Source: Achromobacter sp. UMC46 (GTDB taxonomy: Bacteria; Pseudomonadota; Gammaproteobacteria; Burkholderiales; Burkholderiaceae_B). From it: a stretch of 64,000 nt of DNA. The notes beneath the pieces were generated by a model that worked only from the letters and a program-made list of their open reading frames with translations, searched no databases and had not been told where the DNA came from. Of this stretch, positions 15,105-23,790 are shown piece by piece. The first letter of the stretch is position 1; each line of letters starts with the position of its first letter. The stretch covers positions 186,001 to 250,000 of the forward strand of contig NZ_LZZS01000036.1 of NCBI RefSeq assembly GCF_014170335.1, in the 5' to 3' direction. The translations under genes were made by a program, and so were the position numbers.

Positions 15105-16559
15105 ATGAGGGGCGATCCCAAAGCGGTGTTCGGCGGTTTGCAGGCCCGGTCTTCCGTGGTGTCGGCGGCAGGGGCGGCTGCGGTCGTGTTCTGCGTGGTG
15201 CTGGCCGCAAGCCTGTTCGGCATCCTGACGCGGCCGCTGGGGTTCCTGGCGGCGTTCTGGCCCGCCAATGCCGTGCTGCTGGGCTTGTTCCTGCGGTTTC
15301 CGCGCCTGGCGTCGCCCTATGGCTGGATCGCCGCGGCGCTGGGCTATCTGGTGGCCGACTTCGCGACCGGCGGCGCCGTCCTTCTGACCTTATGGCTGAC
15401 CGCCGCCAACCTGGCGGGCGTGGCGGCCGGCTGCTATCTGGCGCGCCACGTCGACGGCGCCGGGCTGGACTTGCGCCAGCCCCGGGCCATGTTCCACCTC
15501 TTCCTGGTGTGCATCGTCGCGGCGGCGGCGTCGATGGTGGCGGGCGCCGGCGTCGCGCCGGTGATGTTCGGACGCGACCTCGCGTCCGGCGCCGCCTATT
15601 GGTTCACGACGGAATTGGCGAACAACATGATCGTGCTGCCGGTGATGATGTCGTTGCCGCTGTCCGGACCCGGCCTGCGTCGCAAGTCCGGCTGGCGCGG
15701 CCGAAGCCTGCGGCAGGCCGTCCTGCATGGCTTGCCGATCCTGTCGGTGGTGGCCAGCGTATTCGCCGCGGTCGTGATCGGCGGTCCGGGCGCGCTGGCG
15801 TTTCCGGTGCCGGCCCTGATCTGGTGCGCGCTGACCTACGACGTGTTCGGCACCGCGCTGATCACCATGTCGCTCTGCGTGTGGAAGATGACGGCGGTGT
15901 CGTCGGGCTGGGTGCCGTTGCCGCATTTGAGCGACTTCATGAGCGCGGCGGTGTCATTGCGCTTAGGCATCACGCTGCTGGCGATCGCGCCGCTTGTCGT
16001 GGCCAGCCTGAACGCGTCGCGCAACGACATGCTGCGGCGCCTGGACCGGGCGGCGAACGTCGATGCGTTGACAGGCGCCTTGAGCAAGCGGGCATTCCAT
16101 CAGCGGGCGGAACAAGCGCTTGCCGCGCGGGCCGCGGGCGTCCAGGCCTCGGTGTTGATGATGGACCTGGACCACTTCAAGCGCGTCAACGACGAGCATG
16201 GCCATCAGGCGGGCGACCAGGTGCTGGAAGAATTCGGCGCACGGGTCAGGGCGCTATTGCGCGACGGCGACCTGTTCGGGCGGCTGGGGGGCGAAGAGTT
16301 CGCCATCCTGTTGCTAGGGCTGCCGGTGCAGGATGTGCAGCGGATCGCGGAGCGCGTGCGCGCCAGCATCGAAAGCACGCCGATGCGGCTGGACCACGGC
16401 ATCGCGCTGCGCGTGACGTCCAGCTTCGGGCTGGCGCATGCGGGGCCCGACAGCGGTCCCGTGCCTATCGACCGGTTCCTGCTGCAGGCGGACAAGGCGC
16501 TGTACGGCGCCAAGGCGGCCGGCCGCAACAACGTGGTGACGGTGCCCGTCCATCCCTGA
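15105..16559 (+). CDS. Membrane-bound diguanylate cyclase (MASE1-like sensor, GGDEF)
   Basis: 484 residues. The first about 300 residues form about eight hydrophobic helices with MASE1-like motifs (FWPANAVLLGLFLRFP, ELANNMIVLPVMM). A GGDEF domain follows: VDALTGALSKRAF, MMDLDHFKRVNDEHGHQAGD and GGEEF at the active site. An RxxD inhibitory site (RDGD) precedes GGEEF by exactly five residues, so product inhibition is expected. It makes c-di-GMP at the inner membrane. It opposes the CSS-EAL phosphodiesterase encoded 4 kb away. Confidence 0.9.
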   Translation: MRGDPKAVFGGLQARSSVVSAAGAAAVVFCVVLAASLFGILTRPLGFLAAFWPANAVLLGLFLRFPRLASPYGWIAAALGYLVADFATGGAVLLTLWLTAANLAGVAAGCYLARHVDGAGLDLRQPRAMFHLFLVCIVAAAASMVAGAGVAPVMFGRDLASGAAYWFTTELANNMIVLPVMMSLPLSGPGLRRKSGWRGRSLRQAVLHGLPILSVVASVFAAVVIGGPGALAFPVPALIWCALTYDVFGTALITMSLCVWKMTAVSSGWVPLPHLSDFMSAAVSLRLGITLLAIAPLVVASLNASRNDMLRRLDRAANVDALTGALSKRAFHQRAEQALAARAAGVQASVLMMDLDHFKRVNDEHGHQAGDQVLEEFGARVRALLRDGDLFGRLGGEEFAILLLGLPVQDVQRIAERVRASIESTPMRLDHGIALRVTSSFGLAHAGPDSGPVPIDRFLLQADKALYGAKAAGRNNVVTVPVHP

Positions 16560-16573
16560 ACGGGCGGGAGGCA

Positions 16574-16819
16574 TCAATCGTCCAGCGACGGCACCGTGCC
16601 GATCTGCGTCAGGATGCGCGGCGATTCCATGTCGCCGGTTTCCTTGTCGATCCACACTTCATAGGCCGCGACCCCCGCGAATTTTGAGGCCATGGAATTG
16701 GCGATCCGGATGGCTCCGAATTCGCTGCTGGCCGGACGGATTTCACCTGGCGCGACACCGTTGGCGGCGGCGCGGTAGGGAACGACGATGTACTGAACAA
16801 GATGAGCGGCTTCGGACAC
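16574..16819 (-). CDS. Conserved hypothetical small protein (81 aa)
   Basis: GTG start with AGGAG six bases upstream. The product begins MSEAAHLVQYIVVPYRAAANG and has an IRPASSEFGAIRIANSMASKFAGVAAYEVWIDKETGDMESPRIL core. It is soluble, without signal peptide or membrane helix, and has no recognised domain. It is convergent with the diguanylate cyclase gene and divergent from the ring-cleavage operon. Function unknown. Confidence 0.6.
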   Translation of the reverse strand: MSEAAHLVQYIVVPYRAAANGVAPGEIRPASSEFGAIRIANSMASKFAGVAAYEVWIDKETGDMESPRILTQIGTVPSLDD

Positions 16820-16975
16820 AGGATTCTCCTGGACGACGGTTTTACGGGCGAGCGAAATGTATCACGTCGCACTGTGTTTTTGTACAGTATTTTTTGACGC
16901 CGCACCAACAAAATTTCACCCGGCGGGAAAACCCCTAGCGCGTGGAGATTGCCCGATTCCGGCCTCGCCTCTATT

Positions 16976-16987
16976 ATTTTCGAAAAT
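16976..16987. promoter_or_regulatory. Palindromic operator candidate before the ring-cleavage operon
   Basis: Perfect 12-bp palindrome ATTTTCGAAAAT, 31 bp upstream of the dioxygenase ATG, in the only AT-rich stretch of the 200-bp gap. It is a plausible binding site for the operon's own GntR regulator or the LysR protein further down. No experimental or matrix support. Confidence 0.35.
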
Positions 16988-17017
16988 CTTCTGATTTTTA
17001 TAAAAAGAGGGCAAGGG

Positions 17018-18142
17018 ATGGAATCGAACCGGTACGACGCCTACCGCGAAGACACCGCAGGCCGCGCCAATGTGGCCGACTCGCCGGAGCGCATCGCCTA
17101 CTACCAGGAGCTTGCGAGCCTGGAGACGGGCGCGCTGTGGACGGTGGCGAACAAGATCGAGCCCTGGGCGCCGCGGTCGGCCTCGGTGCCGGTGGTGTGG
17201 CGCTACCAGGAATTGCGCGGCCATGTGCTCCGCTCGGCCGAGCTGGTGTCGCCCGAAGAAGCGGGCCGTCGCGTCATCTACTTGAACAATCCCGGCCGGC
17301 GCGACGTGGCGGCCGCCGTGGGCTGGCTGTATTCGGGCCTGCAGGTGATGCAGCCCGGGGAACTGGCCTCGGCACACAAGCATTCGCATTCGGCGCTGCG
17401 CTTCATCATGGAAGGGCGGGGGGCGTACACCGTGGTCGACGGCCACAAGATGACACTGGGCGCCAACGATTTCGTGCTGACGCCCAACGGCACCTGGCAC
17501 GAGCATGGCGTGGCAGAAGACGGCACCACCTGTATCTGGCAGGACGGCCTGGACATTCCGCTGGTCAACGCGCTGGAAGCCGGTTTCTACGCCGTGCATC
17601 CCGATTTGAACCAGGCGGTGACCTACCCGGTGGACGACACCAGCGCGGCCTGGGGTCATGCGGCGCTGCGGCCGCAGGTATCCGGCTGGACGAAGCCTTA
17701 TTCGCCGCTGTTCAAGTATGAATGGGAACCCACCTACGAGGCGCTGCGCCGCTATGCGCGCACCACTGCCGGCAGCCCGTACGACGGCATCCTGCTGGAA
17801 TACGTGAACCCCGCGACCGGCGGCCCCGTCATGCCCACCATCGGCGCCAGCATGCAGCTGCTGCGTCCGGGCGAACACACCAAGGCGCACCGGCACACGG
17901 GCAGCTTCCTCTATCAAGTGGCCAAGGGCAGCGGCTTTTCCATCATCGACGGCAAACGCCATGACTGGACCGAACGCGACATCTTCTGCGTGCCGTCCTG
18001 GGCCATCCACGAACACGCCAACCTGTCCTCCAACGACGACGCCTGCCTGTTCTGCTTCCACGACCTGCCGGTGATGCGGTCGCTGGCGCTCTACCGCGAA
18101 GAAGCGCTCAAGGAAAACGACGGCCATCAAGTGCTGATCTAG
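17018..18142 (+). CDS. Gentisate/salicylate 1,2-dioxygenase-like bicupin ring-cleavage enzyme
   Basis: 374 residues, the usual length for gentisate 1,2-dioxygenases. First cupin: PGELASAHKHSHSALRFIMEG with HxH and the third ligand in TWHEHG. Second cupin: PGEHTKAHRHTGSFLYQVAKG and SWAIHEHANL, also retaining histidines. These bind Fe(II) and O2 to split an aromatic ring next to a carboxyl group (gentisate, salicylate or substituted salicylates). ATG 17018 follows AGGGCAAGGG. It heads an operon with a fumarylacetoacetate-hydrolase-family gene and an ABC importer. The exact substrate cannot be told from sequence. Confidence 0.85.
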   Translation: MESNRYDAYREDTAGRANVADSPERIAYYQELASLETGALWTVANKIEPWAPRSASVPVVWRYQELRGHVLRSAELVSPEEAGRRVIYLNNPGRRDVAAAVGWLYSGLQVMQPGELASAHKHSHSALRFIMEGRGAYTVVDGHKMTLGANDFVLTPNGTWHEHGVAEDGTTCIWQDGLDIPLVNALEAGFYAVHPDLNQAVTYPVDDTSAAWGHAALRPQVSGWTKPYSPLFKYEWEPTYEALRRYARTTAGSPYDGILLEYVNPATGGPVMPTIGASMQLLRPGEHTKAHRHTGSFLYQVAKGSGFSIIDGKRHDWTERDIFCVPSWAIHEHANLSSNDDACLFCFHDLPVMRSLALYREEALKENDGHQVLI

Positions 18143-18231
18143 CGTCGCCCGACCCCTTTCGAATTTTCATCCGCCGCGCGGGCGCCGTCCCGCGCGCCTG
18201 CCTCAACTCGTCCTGAATCTATGGAGTTCCT

Positions 18232-19143
18232 ATGCGCTTGGTGACTTTTCGCGCTCATCCCACCGCCGCCGCACGCCTTGGCGCGCTGGCCGAGGGCTAT
18301 GTGGTGGACCTGGCCCTGCTGGGCCGCGCCGGCGGTGTGGACCTGCCCGACGACATGCTGGCGTTCATCGACCTGGGCCCCGTGGCGGTCGCGCAGGCCA
18401 GCCGCCTGATGGAGTCGTACCGCGGCAATTGGCCGGTGGGCACGGCGCTGCCGCAGGAAAACGTGAAGCTGCTGGCGCCGATCCCGCGTCCGCGCAAGAA
18501 CATCTTCGGCATCGGCCTGAACTACGTGGAGCACGTGGCGGAATCCAGCCGCACGCTGGACACGTCCGCCGACCTGCCCAAGCAGCCGGTGATCTTCTCC
18601 AAGCCGCCCACCACGGTCATCGGCCCGGGCGACGCCATCGAACACAACGCCAAGATCACGCAGCAGCTGGACTGGGAAGTGGAGCTGGCCGTCATCATGG
18701 GCCGGCGCGCTTCGCGCGTGGCCGAGGCCGACGCGTTGTCTTACGTGTTCGGCTATAGCGTCATGCTGGACATGAGCGCGCGCGACTGCCGCCGCGCCGG
18801 CCAGTGGATCTATTCGAAGGGCCAGGACACCTACGCGCCGTTCGGCCCTTGCATCGTCACCGCCGACGAGATCCCGGATCCGCAGGTGCTGGACTTGTGG
18901 CTGACGGTCAACGGCGAAAAGAAGCAGGGCTCCAACACGCGGCACATGCTGTTCAAGGTGCCGTTCCTGATTTCGGACATCAGCGCCGGCATCACGCTGG
19001 AGCCGGGCGACATCATCGCCACCGGCACGCCGGAAGGCGTGGGGGCGGGCCGCAAGCCGCAGGAATGGCTGTGGCCGGGCGACGTGGTGGTGGCGTGCGT
19101 GGAAGGCATCGGCACGCTGCGCCATCCGGTGGTGGCGGTCTAG
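18232..19143 (+). CDS. Fumarylacetoacetate hydrolase family protein (fumarylpyruvate hydrolase-like)
   Basis: 303 residues. The FAH core carries NIFGIGLNYVEHVAES, PVIFSKPPTTVIGPGD, metal-binding DWEVELAVIMG (E-x-E) and LDMSARDCRR, and the end motif ITLEPGDIIATGTPEGVG. It should hydrolyse the ring-opened keto acid made by the preceding dioxygenase, cutting it to pyruvate plus a C4 acid. A GGAG precedes the ATG. No maleylpyruvate isomerase (GST-like) gene is found nearby, so it may act directly on a maleylpyruvate-type product or an unlinked isomerase may exist. Confidence 0.85.
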   Translation: MRLVTFRAHPTAAARLGALAEGYVVDLALLGRAGGVDLPDDMLAFIDLGPVAVAQASRLMESYRGNWPVGTALPQENVKLLAPIPRPRKNIFGIGLNYVEHVAESSRTLDTSADLPKQPVIFSKPPTTVIGPGDAIEHNAKITQQLDWEVELAVIMGRRASRVAEADALSYVFGYSVMLDMSARDCRRAGQWIYSKGQDTYAPFGPCIVTADEIPDPQVLDLWLTVNGEKKQGSNTRHMLFKVPFLISDISAGITLEPGDIIATGTPEGVGAGRKPQEWLWPGDVVVACVEGIGTLRHPVVAV

Positions 19144-19202
19144 CGCAACAGGCAATCGGGCCCGGCCGCCAGGCGGGCCACGCAGTCTTCAAGGGGAAAA
19201 AC

Positions 19203-20396
19203 ATGATCAAGAAACAGAAAATGGGTCGCACGGCCGCCGCGTTGTCCGCCGCAGTGGGCGCGATGGCCGCCATGGGCGCGGCGCAGGCGGCGGAGCCCGT
19301 CAAGATCGGCTTCATCGCCACCTTGTCCACGCCGGCGGGCTACATCGGCGAAGACGAGCGCGACGCGTTCAATCTGGCCATCAAGCAAGGCGACGGCAAG
19401 CTGGGCGGCGTGCCGGTGCAGCTCGTCATCGAAGACGACGGCCTGAAGCCGGCCAACGCCAAGCAGGCGGCCGACCGCCTGCTGCAATCGGGCGTGAAGC
19501 TCTTTACCGGCGTGAACTTCTCGAACGTGCTGGCCGCCGTCGTGCCCAGCGTGGTGAAGTCGGGCGCCTTCTACGTCAGCCTGAATCCCGGCCCGTCGAA
19601 CTTCGCGGGTGAAAAGTGCGACCCCAACTATTTCGTGGCGTCCTATCAGAACGACGCGTTCCACACGGCGGGCGGCGTGGCCGCCAACGAGCTGGGCTAC
19701 AAGCGCGTGGTGCTGCTGGCGCCCAACTACCAGGCCGGCCGCGACGCGATCGAAGGCTTCAAGCGCACCTACAAGGGCGAGGTGGTGGCCGAGATCTACA
19801 CCAAGCTGGACCAGTCCGACTTCTCGGTGGAACTGGCGCGCGTGCGCTCGCTGGCGCCCGAAGCCATCTACCAGTTCCACCCGGGCGGCACCGGCATCAA
19901 CTTCGTCAAGCAATACGCGGCGGCCGGGCTGAACAAGACCATTCCGATGCTGATGCCCAGCTTCTCGATGGATGCGCGCATGATCCAGGCGACGGGCGAC
20001 GCGTCGGCCGGGTCGTACACCACCGGCATCTGGTCGCAGGACTTCGACAACCCGCAGTCCAAGGCATTCGTGAAGGCGTTCAAGGACGCCTACGGCCGCG
20101 TGCCGACCGACTATGCGATGCAGGCGTACGACACCGCCCGCCTGATCGGCGAAGGCCTGAAGGCCACGGGCGGCGACCTGTCGAAAGCGGCGGAATTCCG
20201 CGCGGCGCTGCGCAAGCCCGATTTCACGTCCTTGCGCGGCAAGTTCAGCATGAACACCAACCAGCATCCCGTCCAGGACCTCTACCTGATGCGCATCGAG
20301 AAGGACAGCGCCGGCACCTTGTCGCCGCACCTTGTGCGCAAGCTGGTGTCCGACGATAAGGACGCCTACGCCCAATTCTGCAAGATGCCATCATGA
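19203..20396 (+). CDS. ABC transporter periplasmic binding protein (branched-chain amino acid type)
   Basis: 397 residues with a signal peptide ending AAQA before AEPVKIGF. Type I periplasmic-binding fold: VKIGFIATLSTPAGYIGEDERDAFNLAIKQG, DDGLKPANAKQAADRLLQSGVK, and ELGYKRVVLLAPNYQAGRDAIEGF. Relatives in ring-cleavage operons bind aromatic acids rather than leucine, so an aromatic carboxylate ligand is likely here. A good AAGGGG ribosome site lies upstream, and the stop overlaps the permease start by 4 bp. Confidence 0.88.
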   Translation: MIKKQKMGRTAAALSAAVGAMAAMGAAQAAEPVKIGFIATLSTPAGYIGEDERDAFNLAIKQGDGKLGGVPVQLVIEDDGLKPANAKQAADRLLQSGVKLFTGVNFSNVLAAVVPSVVKSGAFYVSLNPGPSNFAGEKCDPNYFVASYQNDAFHTAGGVAANELGYKRVVLLAPNYQAGRDAIEGFKRTYKGEVVAEIYTKLDQSDFSVELARVRSLAPEAIYQFHPGGTGINFVKQYAAAGLNKTIPMLMPSFSMDARMIQATGDASAGSYTTGIWSQDFDNPQSKAFVKAFKDAYGRVPTDYAMQAYDTARLIGEGLKATGGDLSKAAEFRAALRKPDFTSLRGKFSMNTNQHPVQDLYLMRIEKDSAGTLSPHLVRKLVSDDKDAYAQFCKMPS

Positions 20397-21307
20397 CGCT
20401 TCTGTTCGAACAGTTGCTGAACGGCTTGCAGTTCGGCGCCATGCTTTTCATGCTGGCGGCCGGACTGACGCTGATCTTCGGGATCATGGGCGTCGTGAAC
20501 CTGACGCATGGGTCTTTCTACATGGTGGGCGCCTATTGCGCGGCCTACGCCATCGGCACCACCGGGTCCTTCCTGGCGGGCGTGCTGGCCGCGTTGATGG
20601 GTGCGGGCCTGTACGGCGTGTCGGTCGAAGTGCTGGTGATCCGCAAGCTCTACAAGCGCGACCACCTGTACCAGGTGCTGGCCACCTTCGGGTTGCTGCT
20701 GTTCTCCAACGAAGCGGTCAGCCTGATCTTCGGCCGGCGTCCGCCGCTGGTGGGCATCCCGCCGTTTCTCGAAGGCGCCGTGACGCTGGCGCCAGGCTTC
20801 CAGTATCCGGTGATCCGCCTGTCGTTCATCGCGATCGGCGCGCTGGTGGCGGTGGGCCTGTGGTGGCTGGTCAACCGCACGCGCATCGGCATGCTGATCC
20901 GCGCGGGCGCCGACGACCGCGAAATGGTGGACGCGCTGGGCGTCGACATCCGCAAACTCTACACGCTGGTGTTCGGCCTGGGTGCCGTGCTGTGCGGGCT
21001 GGCGGGCGTGATGGCCGCGCCGTTGCTGGCGGTCGAGATCGGCATGGGCGAACGTATCCTGATCACCACCTTCGTGGTCATCGTGATCGGCGGCGTGGGT
21101 TCCGTGCGCGGCGCCCTGGCGGGTGCCTTGCTGGTGGGCATGGTGGACAGCCTGGGGCGGGCCTTCCTGCCGCAGCTGCTGTCCACGGTGTTTTCGCCTG
21201 CCACCGCGGACCCCCTGGCGGCGGGCATGGCGTCGGCCAGTATCTATGTGCTGATGGCGATCGTGCTGATCGCCAGGCCGGGCGGCTTGTTTCCGGCGCG
21301 GGGATGA
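20393..21307 (+). CDS. ABC transporter permease, LivH type
   Basis: 304-residue inner-membrane protein with about eight helices. It opens LLFEQLLNGLQFGAMLFMLAAGLTLIFGIMGVVNLTHGSFYMVGAY, the LivH signature. The family contact motif ALGVDIRKLYTLVFGLGAVLCGLAGVM is present. It forms half of the membrane channel of this importer. Start and stop overlap neighbours by 4 bp each, implying one translationally coupled operon. Confidence 0.92.
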   Translation: MTLLFEQLLNGLQFGAMLFMLAAGLTLIFGIMGVVNLTHGSFYMVGAYCAAYAIGTTGSFLAGVLAALMGAGLYGVSVEVLVIRKLYKRDHLYQVLATFGLLLFSNEAVSLIFGRRPPLVGIPPFLEGAVTLAPGFQYPVIRLSFIAIGALVAVGLWWLVNRTRIGMLIRAGADDREMVDALGVDIRKLYTLVFGLGAVLCGLAGVMAAPLLAVEIGMGERILITTFVVIVIGGVGSVRGALAGALLVGMVDSLGRAFLPQLLSTVFSPATADPLAAGMASASIYVLMAIVLIARPGGLFPARG

Positions 21308-22290
21308 TGATGGCAAAGACACTTTCGAATCGCGCCCGATGGGGCTTGGGCGGCCTGGTGGTGCTGATCCTGCTGCCGGCCGCGGCGCTGGCCTCGGGCT
21401 CGCCGTTCCTGATCGGCGTGGTGACGCGCTTTCTGATCTACGGGCTGGCGGCGGTCAGCCTGGACCTGGTGATCGGGTACGGCGCCATGGTCAGTTTCGG
21501 CCATGCCATGTTCTTCGGATTAGGCGGCTACGCGGTGGGCATCATCGCCTTCCATACCGCCGAGGCCGGGCCGATCTTCGGCTGGGCGGGCAGCAACGCG
21601 GCGCTGGTGGTGTGGCCGATCGCGCTTGCCGTCTGCGCGCTGGCCGGCTGGATCTTCGGCTACCTGGCGCTGCGCACGCGCGGCGTGCAGTTCATCATGA
21701 TCACGCTGGCGTTCGGCCAGATGGTGTATTTCGTGCTGGTGTCGCTGCAGTTCTATGGCGGCGACGACGGGCTGATGATCCCGCAGCGCAACGTGCTGCC
21801 GGGCATCAATCTGGAAAGCCCGACGGTGTTCTATTACGTGTGCCTGGCGGTGCTGACGGCGTGGACGTTGTTCTGTATCCGTGTCACCAATTCGCGCTTC
21901 GGCATGGTGCTGCAAGCGCTGCGCCAGAGCGAACGGCGCGCGGTGAACCTGGGCGTGGCACCGACGCCGTACCGGCTGATCGCCTTTGTGCTGTCCGCCG
22001 TGGGCACGGGCCTGGCCGGGGTGCTGTGGGCCAACTATGCGGGGCTGGTCACGCCTGACATGGCCGCGTGGACCAAGTCCGGCGAACTGATGGCGATCGT
22101 GATCCTGGGCGGCGTGGGCACGTTGCTGGGGCCGATCGCGGGCGCGGCGGTGTTCCTGGGGCTGGAGCAGATGCTGTCGTCCCTGACCGAGCACTGGCTG
22201 CTGTACATGGGGCCGATCCTGGTGCTGGTGGTGTTGTGGGGCCAGAAAGGCCTGTTCGGGAAACTGCTGGAGACGCGTCATGCCGACTGA
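21304..22290 (+). CDS. ABC transporter permease, LivM type
   Basis: 328 residues, about ten hydrophobic helices. LivM signatures are YGLAAVSLDLVIGYGAMVSFGHAMFFGLGGYAVG and ALRQSERRAVNLGVAPTPYRLIAFVLSAVGTGLAGVLWA. It is the second membrane subunit of the importer. Three consecutive ATG codons (21304, 21307, 21310) leave the exact start open; the first overlaps the LivH stop as ATGA. Confidence 0.92.
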   Translation: MMMAKTLSNRARWGLGGLVVLILLPAAALASGSPFLIGVVTRFLIYGLAAVSLDLVIGYGAMVSFGHAMFFGLGGYAVGIIAFHTAEAGPIFGWAGSNAALVVWPIALAVCALAGWIFGYLALRTRGVQFIMITLAFGQMVYFVLVSLQFYGGDDGLMIPQRNVLPGINLESPTVFYYVCLAVLTAWTLFCIRVTNSRFGMVLQALRQSERRAVNLGVAPTPYRLIAFVLSAVGTGLAGVLWANYAGLVTPDMAAWTKSGELMAIVILGGVGTLLGPIAGAAVFLGLEQMLSSLTEHWLLYMGPILVLVVLWGQKGLFGKLLETRHAD

Positions 22291-23050
22291 CGAAAGCACC
22301 GTTCTTTTGCGGCTGACGCAGCTGCGCAAGGCCTTTGACGCGGTGGTCGCCACCAACGGCGTGGACCTGGATGTGCGGGCGGGCGAGATCCACGCCATCA
22401 TCGGCCCCAATGGCGCCGGCAAGTCGACGCTGATCGCGCAGATCTGCGGCGAAATCCGGCCGGACTCGGGCAGCATCCACCTGAACGGCCAGGACGTCAC
22501 GGCGCTGCGCGCTTTCGAGCGCGCGCGCCTCGGGCTAGGCCGGTCGTTCCAGATCACCGAGCTTTGCCACGAGTACACCGCGTTGGAAAACGTGATCCTG
22601 TCGCGCATGCTCAAGGGGGGGCGGGCCTTCCAGGCCTGGACCAATCCGCGCCATGACGAGGCGCTGAAGGCCGATGCGATGCAGTGGCTGGCGCATGTAG
22701 GCCTGCAAGACCGCCGCCATGTGCGGTCGGCGGACCTGGCGCACGGCGAGAAGCGGCAACTGGAGCTGGCGGTGGCGTTGGCGCGGTCGCCGCGGCTGCT
22801 GCTGCTGGACGAGCCGATGGCCGGCATGGGGCCCGAGGAATCGGCGCGCATGACGCGGTTGCTGCAAGGCATGAAAGGCGACTACGGCATCTTGCTGGTC
22901 GAACATGACATGGACGCCGTCTTCGCCCTGGCCGACCGCATCAGCGTGCTGGTCTACGGCCGCGTGGTGTTCAGCGGCACGCCGGACGAGGTGCGCCGCC
23001 ATCCAGAGGTGCGCGCGGCCTATCTGGGAGAAGAGCATGTTGAAGGTTGA
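22280..23050 (+). CDS. ABC transporter ATP-binding protein, LivG type
   Basis: 256 residues. Walker A GPNGAGKST, a Q-loop in GLGRSFQITELCHEYTALENV, a degenerate signature region with DLAHGEKRQLELAVALARSP, Walker B LLLLDEPMAGMG and H-loop LVEHDMD are in order. LivG-like C-terminal VLVYGRVVFSGTPDEVRRHPEVRAAYLGEE is present. It energises the importer from the cytoplasmic side. It overlaps livM by 11 bp and livF by 14 bp. Confidence 0.92.
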   Translation: MPTDESTVLLRLTQLRKAFDAVVATNGVDLDVRAGEIHAIIGPNGAGKSTLIAQICGEIRPDSGSIHLNGQDVTALRAFERARLGLGRSFQITELCHEYTALENVILSRMLKGGRAFQAWTNPRHDEALKADAMQWLAHVGLQDRRHVRSADLAHGEKRQLELAVALARSPRLLLLDEPMAGMGPEESARMTRLLQGMKGDYGILLVEHDMDAVFALADRISVLVYGRVVFSGTPDEVRRHPEVRAAYLGEEHVEG

Positions 23051-23729
23051 CGGGCTGACCGGCGGCTACGGGTCCAGCAAAGTGCTGTTCGGCATGTCGT
23101 TCGAGGCCAGCGAAGGCGAAGTGATCTCGCTGATCGGCCGCAACGGCATGGGCAAGACCACTACCATCAAGACGCTGATGGGCATGCTGCCCGCGACCGG
23201 CGGCACGGTGCAGTTCCGCGGCCAGACGCTGGGGAAGGCCGCGCCCAGCACCGTGGCGCGGCTGGGCGTGGGCCTGGTGCCCGAAGGGCGGCGCGTGTTC
23301 GGTTCGCTTTCGGTGCAAGAAAACCTGGTGGCCACGGCGCGTGCCGCCGCGGGCGGCTGGGACCTGGAACGCGTCTACGCGCTGTTTCCGCGGTTGAAAG
23401 AGCGCCGCGCGCAATCGTCGCGCACGTTGTCGGGCGGTGAACAGCAGATGCTGGTCGTGGGCCGCGCACTGATGACCAACCCCAAGCTGCTGATCCTGGA
23501 CGAGGCCACCGAAGGGCTGGCGCCGCTGATCCGGCAAGAGATCTGGCGCTGCCTGCGCGCCCTGAAAGGCGAAGGGCAGACCATCCTGGTCATCGACAAG
23601 AACCTGCCTGAAATGGCCCTGCTCGTCGACCGCCATTACATCGTGGACAAGGGCCGGGTGGCGTGGTCGGGCAGGCCGGCCGAGCTGTCCGCGCAGCCGG
23701 AGCTGGCGCAGCGGTATCTGGGGATATGA
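23037..23729 (+). CDS. ABC transporter ATP-binding protein, LivF type
   Basis: 230 residues. Walker A GRNGMGKTT, signature LSGGEQQ, Walker B LLILDEATEGLAP and LivF-type YIVDKGRVAWSGRPAELSAQPELAQRYLGI. The H-loop histidine is replaced: the family reads VEQN or VEHD, here VIDKN, as in many LivF proteins of aromatic-acid importers. ATG 23037 has GGGAGAAGAG just upstream and overlaps livG by 14 bp. Partner of the LivG subunit. Confidence 0.9.
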   Translation: MLKVDGLTGGYGSSKVLFGMSFEASEGEVISLIGRNGMGKTTTIKTLMGMLPATGGTVQFRGQTLGKAAPSTVARLGVGLVPEGRRVFGSLSVQENLVATARAAAGGWDLERVYALFPRLKERRAQSSRTLSGGEQQMLVVGRALMTNPKLLILDEATEGLAPLIRQEIWRCLRALKGEGQTILVIDKNLPEMALLVDRHYIVDKGRVAWSGRPAELSAQPELAQRYLGI

Positions 23730-23790
23730 CGCAGGTAGAATGACCCGCCTGCACGCAGGCCGGCGGGCAATCCGCCGACATCTGGAGAGC

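Noticed and set aside
16916-18130. 404-codon minus-strand frame opposite the dioxygenase
   Set aside because: Shadow of the cupin gene; no ribosome site and no family.
19140-20375. 411-codon minus-strand frame opposite the ABC binding protein
   Set aside because: Shadow frame; composition is antisense-like and the plus-strand protein has a signal peptide and conserved domain.
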